Source: Heterostelium multicystogenum (lineage: Eukaryota > Evosea > Eumycetozoa > Acytosteliales > Acytosteliaceae). From it: 64,000 nucleotides of DNA. The number at the start of each line of letters is the position of its first letter. Positions within the stretch are counted from its first letter, which is position 1. The notes under the pieces were generated by a model. The model saw only the letters and a list, made by a program, of their open reading frames with translations. It was not told the origin of the DNA and did not search any database. The stretch lies in contig RCNN01000495.1 in NCBI GenBank assembly GCA_003667245.1, forward strand, positions 186,001 through 250,000, given 5' to 3'. Position numbers and translations under genes: made by a program. Positions 23,516 to 35,782 of this stretch are shown here, in pieces.

Positions 23516-26124
23516 TTATTTGGCTTTTGCTTCCAATTCATCTAATAATGATTGAAGCTTCTTGTAGGTGTCGGTTTCTTTAAATGAGAGTTCAACTTTT
23601 TTCATGATTCCGTTGATTTTAAGTTTGGCAGAATAGATGTTGGTTGTGTTGACTGGTTCTTGTTGGAGGTAGAGTCTGATCAAGACTTCTAGACATTCGA
23701 TGACACTGTCAAACTTTTCCTTATCAATGTCCCAACCGGTGAGCGCACTCTCAATGCAACGAACTGCACGTTGTTGGAGATCGATTGCTTTGTCCAAGTT
23801 TCCAAGACGCTTGTGGTAGTCGGCGTAGATCTTCCAGACGTCTGGGTTGGATGTGAGCTTTGAGGTGATCTTTCCAAACATTTCACTGATTGGCTTTTCA
23901 ATACGACGTCCATTGATTCCGGTACGATCTGGAGCATCATTGACTACAAAGTCTGCAAGTGCTTGGAGAACTCCAAGATCCACTTTTTTGTTATTTAACT
24001 CAAAGATTTGAAGAATACATTGGATGGCTCCTTGATAGTCTTTCATGACCATGCAAACGTGTTGGAAATTCTCCCACATCTTCCAGTTTTCACGACGATG
24101 CTTCAAACCTTCTTGCAAAGCAACGTAGGCACGATCCATCTTCTTTTGGATCATATAGATGGCAGCCAAGTTACCATAGGCCTCGGCTTCTTCTGGTTCG
24201 AGGGCAATGCATCTGCTGAAGGCATTGGCAGCAATGTCCCATTTCTCAAGTCTCATACCTGCGCATCCAAGAGAGAACCAACTGTTGGGGAAAAGTGGAT
24301 TAATTGAAAGAGCAACGGTGTAGGCATCAATAGCTTCTTGCCATTGGCCTCTTGCCAAGTAGTAGTGAGCAAGCGAACGCTGTGCACGTGAGTAACGCTT
24401 TCTTGACAAGTCCCAGGCAGTGAGATAGTACTGTGGATCTTCCTTGATATCTCCAAGTACGCACCACAACTCGGGGTTGGGTCGACCTCTAAACGAGATT
24501 TAACCAACTCTTCGGATCTAGCATTCTTTCCCATGAATTGAAGACACTTGATAGCGTCAGCCCACATCTCCAAACGTTCGAAAATATCGTATGCAGTTGC
24601 AGCAGCACCGATTGAAACGAATCTTTCACCAACCTCACGTTCGAGTTCCCATCGTGCAGGGTAGTCGGTGAGATATACATATTGCAAACGGAAAGCAGTT
24701 CCAGCATTTTCAGTGGTGTTGTCGTTGTATTGATCAACCAATGCTTGGATTTGGAGGGCTGCACGCTCAGAGGTTTTTGAGGAGTTTGCCTCGAGACGTG
24801 ACTTCATGAGTAGACCCATAGAGTGTACAATCCATGAGTTTGGATATTCAAGTGATTTGTGTACGTATGGAGTCATCTCTTCGCTTGATGCACTGGCACC
24901 GTTCTTCAACTTGATGGACAAAGCAGTTACCAACAAAATAGCTTGATCTATAACTCTGATGTTTGATGTGTCCAGCTTGTAGTCCTTGATCTTTTGGTCT
25001 GGACAAAAGAGTTGGGTCATCATTGGTAACCTCTCTTTGGAATTTGAAGTTGTCATCTGTCACATCCATTGGTTTATCGACTTCCATTGAATCTGTGGAT
25101 TGTGTTGAGTATGTTGGTTTACGGAACTTTGAAACGTCGACAATCAGTTGTGCAGTGTCGAAAGTCTGGAAACGTGTACGACGACCAAGTGCACCAGTCA
25201 AAGTTGCTGTAAGTTGTGAGATGTTGGCAGCTTGCTCGATGGCTTCTACGAGCTTTTGAGTCTGCTTGAAGTAAAGGAAGCAAAGAGATTGCTCCAACTT
25301 GGCGGCAGCAGCCAAATCGATGGCAGCATCAGTGTCCAAGTCTATATCTACATAGAAACGACAGACAATCTGGAAACGCTCGTTAGCTGCTGACTTTATG
25401 GTTGGGGTGATATTGTCGAGTGAACGTTGGTGATACATCATGGCACGAGCCGACCACCAACAGCTTGAACGACATGCATCAGACATGAATTGGTAGTTGT
25501 CAACCAAACAAAGACGAGCAAGATACAGCAGCTGTGGTTTCTGTACCTTTGTGTAGATAGTCTCACCATCCAACTCTAGCATCTGCTTAATCTCTTTGAA
25601 TCGTTTTTCGCCCTTGAGCAACTCTGGAACACCATGTTCTGGAGCGCCAGTCCAATTGATCTGTACATACAAGTTCAAGAAAGTGATACCACACAGCAAC
25701 AGAATCATTTGATTCTCTTGAGTATCATCCAACTCTTCGATCTTTTGATTTATATTAAAGAAGTAATCTGCGGATTTGTTTAATGTCAATCATTTGATTC
25801 GCGTATTATTCCGTCGTCGTCGTCGGCGGGACAACATTTTCAAATTCTGTTGCAACAGGTATGCAGCAAGAACTACTATAACATACCCTCTGCAGAGATT
25901 GATTCATCGTTAAGCAAAGTATCGTAGTCGAAGAGATCCTTGATGTACTCAGATGACTCGATAGAAGACCACAGTTTTCCATTAACAATGTTGTATGCCA
26001 ATTGAATAATATCCTTTTGAAGACCATCGAATTGCTCTATATCTTGGTGAAATGCATTGATCTTCTCGTGATTGTATTCCAACACCCATTGATCGATATC
26101 TTCGATACTAATATTTTTACCCAT
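23516..26124 (-). CDS. ttc27: TTC27-like tetratricopeptide protein
   Basis: Homologue of TTC27 (yeast Emw1), a large TPR protein implicated in cell-wall integrity in yeast and in proteostasis elsewhere. Exon 1 is 26124-25887 (MGKNISIEDIDQW). The intron is 25886-25768 (GTATGT..CCGCAG), then one long exon. Family blocks are VIDQAILLVTALSIK and WCVLGDIKEDPQYYLTAWDLS, followed by TPR repeats with the W-x-x-LG-x-A pattern (RAQRSLAHYYLARGQWQEAI; NSWFSLGCAGMRLEKWDIA; EAYGNLAAIYMIQKKMDRA). Two frame changes occur: near 24995 (DDPTLLS to KIKDYKLDTS) and near 24480 in a C run (LEVDP to NPELWCVLGD). Both keep the homology. It is followed by the P4-ATPase in the same direction, with 330 bp between. Confidence 0.85.
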
Positions 26125-26454
26125 TCTATTATAGTGTGTCTGTATGTGTGTGGTGATTTTTATATAAGAAATATAAATGTGAGAGTAGAATGAAGATAAA
26201 TGGTATTTGCTTGTTGTGTTGTTGTTGTTATTGTTGTTGTTTTGTGACAGTTTGAGAAAACAAACTCTTCTCAAAAAGAATGTGAACATTTCAATAATAT
26301 ATCACGTAAATTTCATTTTTTCGAGAATAGAAGCTTCGTTCGTTTTTGTTAAATTTGCGCGCATTTATAACTTTAGAATATTATTTTAAGATTTTAAGTA
26401 TTGGTTTTGACAGTTTATTATATTTATATTTATCTGCAGAGTTAATGTACTATT
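26125..26454. other. Intergenic between P4-ATPase and ttc27
   Basis: 330 bp, AT-rich. It holds TTG/GTT repeats at about 26210-26240, open as low-complexity ORFs on both strands, and T-rich runs. No gene was seen. Confidence 0.5.
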
Positions 26455-29400
26455 CTATTTGTTCTTTTTCTTTGATAACTCTTGAGCTATGTGATCTTTT
26501 CTTGGGTAGTAGCTTCTCATGACATATCTGATGATGATCTCAGGTAGCATCGAGACAACTACCACGAGAATCACTACAAAGTAGAATACTCCTGATTGAT
26601 AGAGCTTTGCGAGTTTCTCGTATTCGTAGAAGTCTCCGTGTATGCCAAATGTACATGCTATCAGTGTCCAAATGAAATAGGATGCAACGCTGAAAACTAG
26701 TGCTCCACCATTGAAGAATGTGTAGGTAATCGTATCGAGCATCACTCTGAAGTTGACGGTGATCACCATGCACGTGAATACTAGCACACCTTGATAGTAG
26801 TTGTCCATTGTCATACCGTTGGTATAGGTGTCACCCAAGTGTGTGGTGAAAATCGGGAGGAAGAATATGCATGCCGACTGGTAGAATGCCCAGCACAGGT
26901 TGACACAGAAAGCGATCAGATTGTAGTTCTCCATCTTCTGTCCTTCTTGGTAGATCTCAGGGAATGCCGAAATTTGTTCGCTTCCAATGGAACGGTTGAA
27001 GATTCCGATCGATACAACCGGCAGCAGTGAAAAGAGGAATGAATACATGGCAATGGTGGTTGGGTCAAAGAGGGTTGCACCAGAGCAGGTGTTGTAGATT
27101 GAAAACCAAAATTGTACCATTGCCAAAACGACAGACTTGTTTATAATGTACATGATGAGTGTGGTGACACGTTGATAGGCATTTCTTCCGTGGAAAAGAA
27201 GCAGTCTCTCGAGCAGTCTGAATTCTTTGATCGAGTAATCCGAGGTTCTTGCAGCATGAACACCTTCTTGACCTATGATACCCACACCGATATGTGCGTT
27301 TTCAATCATACCAATATCGTTGGCACCGTCACCAATAGCGAGGGTTACCTTTTGGGTGTTGGACTTGACCAAGTCGACTACATAGGACTTTTGTTGTGGA
27401 GACAAACGGAATCCCATGGCCACACGACACTTCTCAGCCAACTTTTAAAAATTGAAGCTTAGTGGCTTGGTTTGCAATCAAAAACTCCAGATTGAAACCT
27501 GAAAAGACAAGGGCAATATCTTTGCCTCCCTCTGTTTTCTTTCGGTTGGCTATACCAAGATATTCGTTCAGTGTTGCTACACACTCCACCTCAGTATTTT
27601 CAGAGAGAACCAGAATCTCCATCGTTTCTTCGTCAATTAACTGGCAAGCGGATCCGACATTCATGGCAGTTAAAAGCTTATCACCAGTAAGCACCCAGAT
27701 CTTGATTCCAGAGGAACGAAGTGTATGGATTGCCTCAGGAACACCGGCTTGGAGTCTGTCTTCGATGGCTGTTGCACCAAGTAAAGTTAGTGACTGCTCC
27801 ATTTCAATTTCCAACGATTGCATTGCACCTAGATCGTTGGTGGAACGCGCTGCACGATACTCATTGACCCATCTAAACATCATATCCTCGCTAAGTGGAC
27901 GTTGTCCGACACAAAGTGTACGATATCCATCCTTTCCAAACATTTCCAAATGTGAAATGGTTACATCTGCATATTTCTGTCTGGGAGCCAAACGCATGAA
28001 GATCTCTTCATCGGCACCCTTCATGTAGAGTATCGACTGCTTGGTCACAGGGTTACGTACTATCACTGACATTCTTCTTCGAGAGGAGGTAAAACCTATG
28101 ATTTCTACAATCTGGAAGTCATAGGTCTCTCCTAGCATGGTGACATTGACGTAGTTACTTGAACGACGGTTAAGTGTAAGTCCGGCGTTTTTGGCTGCCC
28201 TTAAAATGGCAAGTTCGTCCATGGACGAACCCTTGTAGAATTTTTCACATCCTTCATCGCCTTCCTCTGTTGAGACAGTGTGACAAGTGAGCAGGGCCAT
28301 GAAGAAATCCAACTTGTCTGAGCTAGCTTTTTCGTCCAATCTCTTTGGTACAGCCGGTGGCTGCTGTTCGCCATCTCCAAAAATATTCTGACTAGCATCT
28401 TCACCGCCACCACTCGCTATCTCACCAGCTGCCATCTCCTCGACACATTCCTCCATCGTGTTAATATTTCCAGCGATAGTACATTTCTTGAAAAACCATC
28501 TGATTTTGAGTGAGTGTTCCGGTTTTGTCTGAAAAGATATAGGCAACCTGTCCAAGCTCATCAACCAGTGTTGCAGACTTGGGGAAGAGACGCGAGCCCT
28601 CCAGGTCGTTGTTAATAAACATCAGGTTAAACATCTTTACAAAGTCAATCGAGATGTAGAGAGTTACAGAAATTACACTACTGTAGAGGATTAGCGAAGT
28701 CAAGAACAAGATACCGATGTACGATGCTGATATTTCAAATAGATACCACGCTCCACTGTTGAGCTTGAGCTTGAAAATCACTGTGGAAATAGCAGCCAAT
28801 ATGACAGAGAGAGTGAGCAACATGAACAAGATGTAATTGGTCATTCTCTCAATACGACCCAGTTTGGTCTTTTTGGTTCTGATTCCATGGGGCACCAAAG
28901 TGTCGCGACCAGTGTAAATGACTACACCATACACCCATTTGGTATTGGAGAGTTTGGAGCTCTTCAGCACCAAGTTGCTGTATCCTATTGGATCAGTAAC
29001 ACGATCATGATGAATCTGTCCTTTGAATTGAGAGGGGGAGATGCCAGAACCAGTGCAGGAAATCTTTGCATCCAACTCGGCGATTGCACGTGGATCCTTC
29101 AGGTTGGAAGTGAATTCCATTGGATTTTTAGTGGAGAACTTTGTCTCACCATCGGATTCGTAATATTCTACCATCGAAATATTCTCCTCGTCCGAAGTGG
29201 ACAGGAGGACCATATCGGCAGGCACCACCTCGTTGTTAGTGACCCGAACGATGTCACCGGGCTTCAGTTGAAAGGCCTTGCAAGTTATGAAATTATTGCC
29301 CTTGAGCACAGTGACATCCATTCCATTGACTTCACGATCCAAGTGTCTCTGCTGCTGAAATGTTGTAAACATCTGAAATAGAAAAGTAATAGCAAGCACC

Positions 29401-29761
29401 ACCAACAATGGCCCCAACGTTGTAAATTGTCCAATGGAGCTCAGCGATGGAATGAGCTAAAAATATTATTGAAAATCTGATTGGTTAAAATCTTATCACT
29501 CTCCATTACTGTACTATCAATGTATTTCTTTTGGTTTCATTTATTTACCTGTAGAATTGTAATTAAAAATAAATATACATATCCCAAACGAAAGGTATGA
29601 TGCAGGAAAAACCTTTTCAAAAAATAGGGGGCCGAGTAGGACGCGACCGCAATCCTATTGTTTGGAAACTGGAATGCACGATTTTCTAATTCATCATTAA
29701 TATAAATATATCGACAGATAACTGGAGCAGTTGGTTCTGCTGGTGCAATATCATTTAGCAT
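26455..29761 (-). CDS. P4-type ATPase (phospholipid flippase catalytic subunit)
   Basis: Predicted aminophospholipid-translocating ATPase of the Golgi, endosome or plasma membrane. Exon 1 is 29761-29549; the intron is 29548-29457; exon 2 runs from 29456 to 26455. The N-terminal P4 pattern is NDELENRAFQFPNNRI..ASY. The actuator loop has SDGETKF (P4 DGET). The phosphorylation site is DKTGTLTQN (about 28520). The nucleotide domain has KGSSMDELAI and MKGADEEIF. The P domain has GDGANDIGMIENAHIGVGI, and about six membrane helices follow. Membrane segment 4 reads VISVTLYISIDFVK where P4 pumps normally have PISL, so the proline is Ser. The DGET context (EYYESDGETKF) is also unlike the usual NLDGETNLK. 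Frame changes occur near 28505 (T5 run, QNQMVF to KKCTIAG) and near 27442 (FLK to LAEKC). Confidence 0.9.
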
Positions 29762-29771
29762 CTTTTCCTTC

Positions 29772-29802
29772 CTATCTATATATCTATCTATCTATCTATC
29801 TA
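29772..29802. repeat. CTAT microsatellite at the P4-ATPase promoter
   Basis: Imperfect (CTAT)n starting about 10 bp upstream of the P4-ATPase ATG. Confidence 0.85.
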
Positions 29803-30220
29803 ATTATTTTTTATTTATTATAATTACAAATACAGTTATAATCAAATTTATTTCTATACTAATAATAATATTATCACAATTTGAAATAATACAAAGATAT
29901 ATATATATATTTATATATAAATTGATAAAAATATATTTTAAATTAAAATTGATGTAGTTGGAATGTTTGAGCTGAAGGTACTGATTTTATAAAGAACTCA
30001 AGTTGAAATCAAATTGGATTTGGATAGTGTTTGTTAGTTGGTTTGATTTGATTAGAAGTAAGTTAGTTAAATTATAATTGTGAAATTAAATTTAAATCAA
30101 ATATTATAATTAATTGTTTATTATCACTATTAGTTTGATTATTATTATTATTATTATTATATTTGATGATGTTGTTGTATTTTGGGTTAAAATTAATATT
30201 GTTGTTTGTTAAAGCTGAAA

Positions 30221-30240
30221 ATCAAATCAAATCAAATCAA
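30221..30240. repeat. (ATCAA)4 pentanucleotide repeat
   Basis: Four perfect ATCAA units in intergenic DNA, followed by a partial unit. Confidence 0.85.
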
Positions 30241-31009
30241 ATCTTAAATATTAAACAACAAAACAAAAGTAGTATAATAAATGAAATATAACATACTATT
30301 TAGTTAGTTATTTAAACAGTCATTCACTGAGTCTGCACAATAGGACTTCTCTCCTGACTAATATATAGCTCCACTCACATCATCAGAATAAAACCAAATA
30401 TTATTTTTATGGATCAGGGGTTGGTGTGTGTGATCCATTTATTTCTTTTATTTTTGGTGTGTTTTGCAAGATTTATTAAAAACTGCTCAATATAATGTGT
30501 GTGTAGTAGTAAGATTTAATCAATCAAAAGTAGTGCTACTGACACACATCTAAACTTAAGTTGTTATTTTATAAACAGCTAACAATTATAGTGTGTGTGG
30601 GTTTATTTCTGTTTTGTTTGTGGTGTGTTTGTTTGTGTTATTATTGGCTTCGACCATAGTTGGTTATAAATAATATTATTTCACAACAACACCATCTCTG
30701 AACAATGTAAAGTAAATCTCATTTTTATAGATACCAATATAAACTATATATTCTTCTAAAATAAACATTTAAGATAATGATCGTCGTCATCATCACTATT
30801 TCACTCAAATTCAAATAAACATTGATGTATGCTATTTATATGCTATCAAATAGATATATTGATTCACCATTGTATATCTGTGTATGGATGAAATAACAAT
30901 GATTTACTTGATAGAGAAGCATTCTATGATTAAATAGGAATGAATATTATTCCAATTTATTGTGATTATATATATTATATTCTTTAATCTAATGGATTGA
31001 TATTATTGA

Positions 31010-31760
31010 TTAGACTGCTGATTTTGTGTTGTTTCCGAAATTTACATTTGCTTCTGGTCTTATTACAACAAAGAAAACTAAATAAATGGCTACTCCAACC
31101 ACTACCATTACTACGAGTGAGATGGGTCCTTTTTGATCATCGAATGGACCTTGTGTCTTATTTCTAATGGCTAATCCTCTTCTTCTAAATTGAATGGTCG
31201 AGTACAGCATAAACATGATTGCTATACCCCACAGAAAGAGTCCAGTTCCCAACGACACACCCTCAGTTCCAAAGAAAGTAATAATGGCCGTTCCAATGGC
31301 TCCGAGTGAAAAAGTGAGACCTATCCATCCCAAAAACGTACGTTCATTCGAAAAGAAAGATTTAGCATCTTCCGATTCCTCTTTGATTCTTCTCTCCTCT
31401 GGAGTCATTTCTCGCCACTTTTTCTGGTTTTTTCTTGTTTTTCTTCTTCTTCTTTTTCTCTCGTAACTCCATCAGCTCCATCGAGTTGTAGTCGTCCAGG
31501 CCGCTGCTTGACGAATCTAAATTATTCATGTCTGAAGCCCTGCCAGCACGCGGCACATCCGATCCTCCGAGGGCATTGAGAACTCTGTTAGTCGTAAATT
31601 CAGTAGCCTGTGTCGGCGACTTTTTAATTTTCATCATGCTTGAACCCATTTGAGGTGAGAGATTTAGTAGTCTTGCCGGACTATTTGTATTTGAATCGAA
31701 TCTTTCTTCTTCTGAAGACATTCCCAACAATGTCTTATTTTCTTCTTTATTTTCACTCAT
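31010..31760 (-). CDS. VTC1-like membrane protein (DUF202 type) with N-terminal extension
   Basis: Resembles Vtc1, the small membrane subunit of the vacuolar transporter chaperone complex that makes and translocates polyphosphate in yeast and protists. The core domain (31408-31010) has FFSNERTFLGWIGLTFSLG, then a second helix, MLYSTIQFRRRGLAIR, GPFDDQKGP and a third helix. It matches the Vtc1 order NERTFLSWL..RRRG..GPYDDRLGP. Upstream is a Ser/Lys-rich extension of about 115 residues starting MSENKEENKTLLG. Yeast Vtc1 is only about 130 residues, so the extension is unusual. The two parts are in different frames and join near 31412 (..KNQKKWREMTPEERR) next to A-rich runs, probably a 1-nt error. 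Alternatively ATG 31408 starts a core-only protein of 132 residues. Confidence 0.75.
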
Positions 31761-32326
31761 ATATAATATTATAAATAATTAAATAATTTAATAAAAAATA
31801 AATATAAATCTAATATAATTGTATCTATTATTATAATTGGATTAAATCAATAAAAACAACACAAAAATAATACCTTTACTAATTTGTTCAGAACTATTTT
31901 ATTATTATTATTATTATTAACTATACTGTTAGGGTGTTATAGTTGTTGCTAGAGTGATGTTAGTGGAATTCTATTTATATTAAATTTTTCATTTTTACTA
32001 ATAAATAATTTAAACATGTAACATGTGGTGTTTTCATGCATTTAATTACAACCCACCATGACCTAAATTAAATTTAACACCCAATGTAAATGGGTCTAAT
32101 TCCATATTGAAAGTTAGTAGTGTATGAAAGGCAGGAAGATTACATTTATCTATTCTTTCAAAGTTGTTTGATAAAGAAACCGAATTCTTAGATATCTAAA
32201 TGAAAATCTTCTATAACTTGATTTTATAAATATATCTAATATTTATTACTTATTTTTATTCTTATTTGATGTAGTAATCAGAATCGATTATCATGTTATT
32301 TTTGATTACTTAAAAAGTTTGATTAC

Positions 32327-32357
<31 letters not shown>

Positions 32358-32531
32358 ATTATTATTATTTTGGAAGAGGAGTAATACCTCTTAAATAATT
32401 TGCATTTAAATTTCCAATAAAATGAATTGAATTGGAGAGACTTTTTAAAATAGATTGATTTAATTTTAGAAGCAAAGATTTATCTGAATTTGCATCTATC
32501 TTTGATCTTTAAATGATATTCCCACTGATCA
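31761..32531. other. Intergenic, divergent promoters
   Basis: 770 bp between the VTC1-like (-) and coiled-coil (+) genes. It is strongly AT-rich, with ATT runs at about 31899-31920 and about 32327-32370. No gene was seen. Confidence 0.5.
32327..32370. repeat. (ATT)n microsatellite
   Basis: More than ten ATT units with one ATA interruption, about 165 bp upstream of the coiled-coil gene ATG. Confidence 0.85.
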
Positions 32532-35500
32532 ATGACATCATCATATCAAAAGCAACAGTACCTTCACCATCAACATCAACAACAACAACAACCACCAAGT
32601 ACACCTTTAATATACTATACAAATGTAAATAAGAATAACAGCAGCAGCATTGGTAGTGGTCCTGCTACACCAACTTCGACCTCTACGACTACATCGACGG
32701 CCTCAAACAACAGATCCAATCTCAATGTAAATGTGAATGCTTCGGTTGGTGGTGGTTCTAACCCTAACATTATTGGCAATGGTTCGGCACCTTTCGCCGG
32801 CTTCAACACTAGCATTAACTCAACAACAACACCAACAACAACGACCACCAATGACTGGAAACAACAGCTGTCAAACATAGACTTGCTGTATTGTAGCACA
32901 AGTAATGATTCACGACCGCTGAGCAACTTTTTGAAATCTATTGCCAATGTCAAGTTTGAAGATGAACTCTACTCGAGTTTGATTAACAACCAGTATCATC
33001 TGAACAATCACCAGCGACACCTTGGACATCCCCATCAATTTCAAATGCTCTTGCTCGAGACTTTCGATGTCGATGTTTGTAAACTACTCAAAATACTGCA
33101 GTTCTCTGCATCCACTTTCCACAGACTAAAGTCGCAGTCTGACTCTGACATACAACAGCTGACTCTGCAAGTCAATCATCTCAAATCAAGGACACTGCAG
33201 CAACTTGATGAAATAGAACGATTAACTAAAGAGCGAACAGAAACTCTACTATAAGATCGAGAAACTAAAGTATCAACAGCTATACTCCACCGCTTCAAAT
33301 AGCAGCAATACCTATATCATTGATGGCAATATCAACAATACCAGTAGCAACCTAGATAGCTTTAGATATGACAGCTCCAATAAGCCTTATGACATCTACT
33401 TGAATAGTAATCACAGTTACAATCAAAGCCAACCGCATCTCAGTGCATTTGGTGATATGGAAAACGATCGAATATTTGATAGTTCATCAATGATGAGCAG
33501 AAACAAAACTATGGAAGAGTATGTGAGGTCTTGTGTGAGTGATGCTTTAAAAGAATCAAAAGGCAACAGTAGCAATAGCAATAACTATTTTGGTAGTGGA
33601 GCGACTGATAATCAACAGCAGCAGCAACAACAGAAGCAGATGGACCAAATGAACAACCAACTCAGTGAACTAAGACAGCAGTATCAGCATCAAACACAAC
33701 AGTTTCACCAGCAGTCCATTCAATTGAAACAACTTGAGGAGAAACAAACACATTCAAATCGAAGCAATAACAAAGATGACTCGAATGGAAACGACTCAAA
33801 CAACAACAATGATAGTATTAAAGCAACAATTACTAAACAATTCCAAAGCTACGAGAAGCAACTGATCGCACTACAAACCGAGTTGAACTCTACCAAAGAT
33901 ACCATTGTAAGACTAGACCCTAAGAAACATCATGAAAAAGAGAAGAAAACATTACCTACACATGAGACAAAAAGTTGAAGAGAGTAAGTCAATCATTCCC
34001 AATCAAGTTGTTAGTACAATCTAATTAAATAACTCTACTCTCACCTTTAGTCAAGAACCGAATGGAAAAAGCTGGAGAATGCTTGGGGAGAATTCATTGC
34101 AAACGATGAACAATATGCATTCAATATCAACGACTATGCAAACAATGTAAATAGAATCGAGAATGAAAATGATGCGGAAAGCGAGGACATTAAACTGCAA
34201 TCAGAATCGGAGAGGTCTAGCAGTGCACATGAACTAAATAGCAACAAAAACCATAGCAACAACATATCAGAGGATGAAGTAGAAGTTAATATCAATGATG
34301 AGGTTGAGGAAAATCTTAAAAGTAGCAGCAACAACATTTCAGCATCTCCTTCACTGGCACAGCAACAACAGGAATTAAGAGATGACGACGAAAAAGCTTG
34401 AATACTCTGAGGAAGAAAATGTAACGAATCAACAAGACCCTCAACTATCGATATATTCCACACCCATTCGCAATAATAAACACATCCACTTTGAAGAGAG
34501 CGATCGAAATAAGCAGGAAGACGACGACGATGAAGAAAATAAAGATGTGGAAGCAATCAGAAATAAGATATTGGAGGAAATCAATTTGAGTCCAGTGCAC
34601 AATGAGAATGGCAACAAAGAGGAGTATGCCAATGGAATATACAACTATGCCGATGAAGAAGACGTTGAAGAGCTGGAGTTTGGTGATAATGAAATGATGA
34701 TGGAAGGAGAAGGCTTGGAAGATGTTGATATCGATACTAGATCAAGATTGATCATTGAAGACCTAAAGAAACATTTGGAGAACTCGTCCCATAAAATTCA
34801 AAATTGTAATGTATATCCATCCATCTTTTAAAGTCCAGCTATGGCTAACCATTTCTGCTCCATATGTAGATGTTACCTATGGAGATAAACCATATCGACT
34901 CTTAAGTCACTTTGAGCATCATGAAGATGCTATTGAAGCTGAAAAGATATATATCATACAGAAACTCGATGAGATTATGATGCAGAGGGCAATTGACTTG
35001 AATGGAATCACCGATGATGAACTCATGGTTTTTCTCGACCAATTGGAAATGGAGAAGAAAAATGACGACAACTACTTGGACCAAACTGAGATGAGAGACC
35101 ATCTTGACATTGCAACCAATGGAGTCATTGAAGACAATATCAACTTTATAGAAGCAATGGGGGACAACTACCAATTTGATAATGCCAGTCATAAAAAAAT
35201 CGTTTGTCAACATGAACAACAATCGCTTGATACAAGATATTCTGCGAAATGTCGACTACCACAATACAAGTGGAAGTATCATCAACTTGAATAACAGTAT
35301 AATTAAGAGTAGAATCGACAGCTTGAATAACAGTGTTGGAAATAGTCCGAGCAACAGTCTGGGTAGCAATGGAAGTCTTGACAATAGTCTCAACAATAGC
35401 CTCAACAACACCTTAACGAGAAAAATGAGTAACTTTAAGCCTTAGTACCAATAGTCTAAGCTATAGCAATGATTATCAAAACGAAGTGCTTCATCATCAT

Positions 35501-35689
35501 GCGCAACAACATAAATCTGACCATCAGCACCAGCAGGGTGGTAGCCCAAATGATCCAGTCCATAACGAAAGCAATGGCAATAGTGTAAATAACTCTAGCA
35601 TCAACAGTAAAAAGCTAAAATCAAACAAACCAAACAATCTAAAGGATCTAATTCAAGACTTTAACAGATCAAAAAAGGATGCACAATGA
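32532..35689 (+). CDS. Asn/Gln-rich coiled-coil protein, function unknown
   Basis: Not recognised with confidence. The start at 32532 opens a Gln/Thr/Asn-rich leader. A conserved-looking helical domain (about residues 113-240) contains LSNFLKSIANVKFEDELYSS, then LLETFDVDVCKLLKILQFSA and a heptad-rich stretch ending DEIERLTKERTETLLYKIEKL. This arrangement recalls the N-terminal domain of DZIP1/Iguana proteins, but weakly. A Gln-rich coiled coil follows (QLSELRQQYQHQTQQ), then acidic segments (about 34170-34800) and a Ser/Asn-rich tail. One intron is likely at about 33985-34050 (GTAAGT..TTTAG). Frame changes are needed near 33250, 33930, 34385, 34830, 35270 and 35445. The gene converges on the next one with about 90 bp between stops. 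Confidence 0.5.
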
Positions 35690-35782
35690 ACAATCGACTA
35701 CCTCAGGATCAATAGCCTAATTATCCATTTGTAAATATACATACATACATATATAAATCAATTTGTTTACATTATGTTTACA

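Larger units (their letters stand above)
29762..31009. other. 1.2-kb AT-rich intergenic region
   Basis: Upstream of the P4-ATPase and downstream of the VTC1-like gene, both on the minus strand. It contains CTAT repeats (29772-29802), TATATA runs (about 29896-29920), an ATT run (about 30138-30161), (ATCAA)4 at 30221-30240 and GTGTGT-rich patches (about 30425-30640). No coding signal was seen. Confidence 0.5.

Noticed and set aside
27462..28028. Plus-strand ORF of 188 codons
   Set aside because: Antisense to the P4-ATPase nucleotide-binding domain, which carries conserved motifs.
28887..29381. Plus-strand ORF of 164 codons
   Set aside because: Antisense to the P4-ATPase actuator domain; no family signature.
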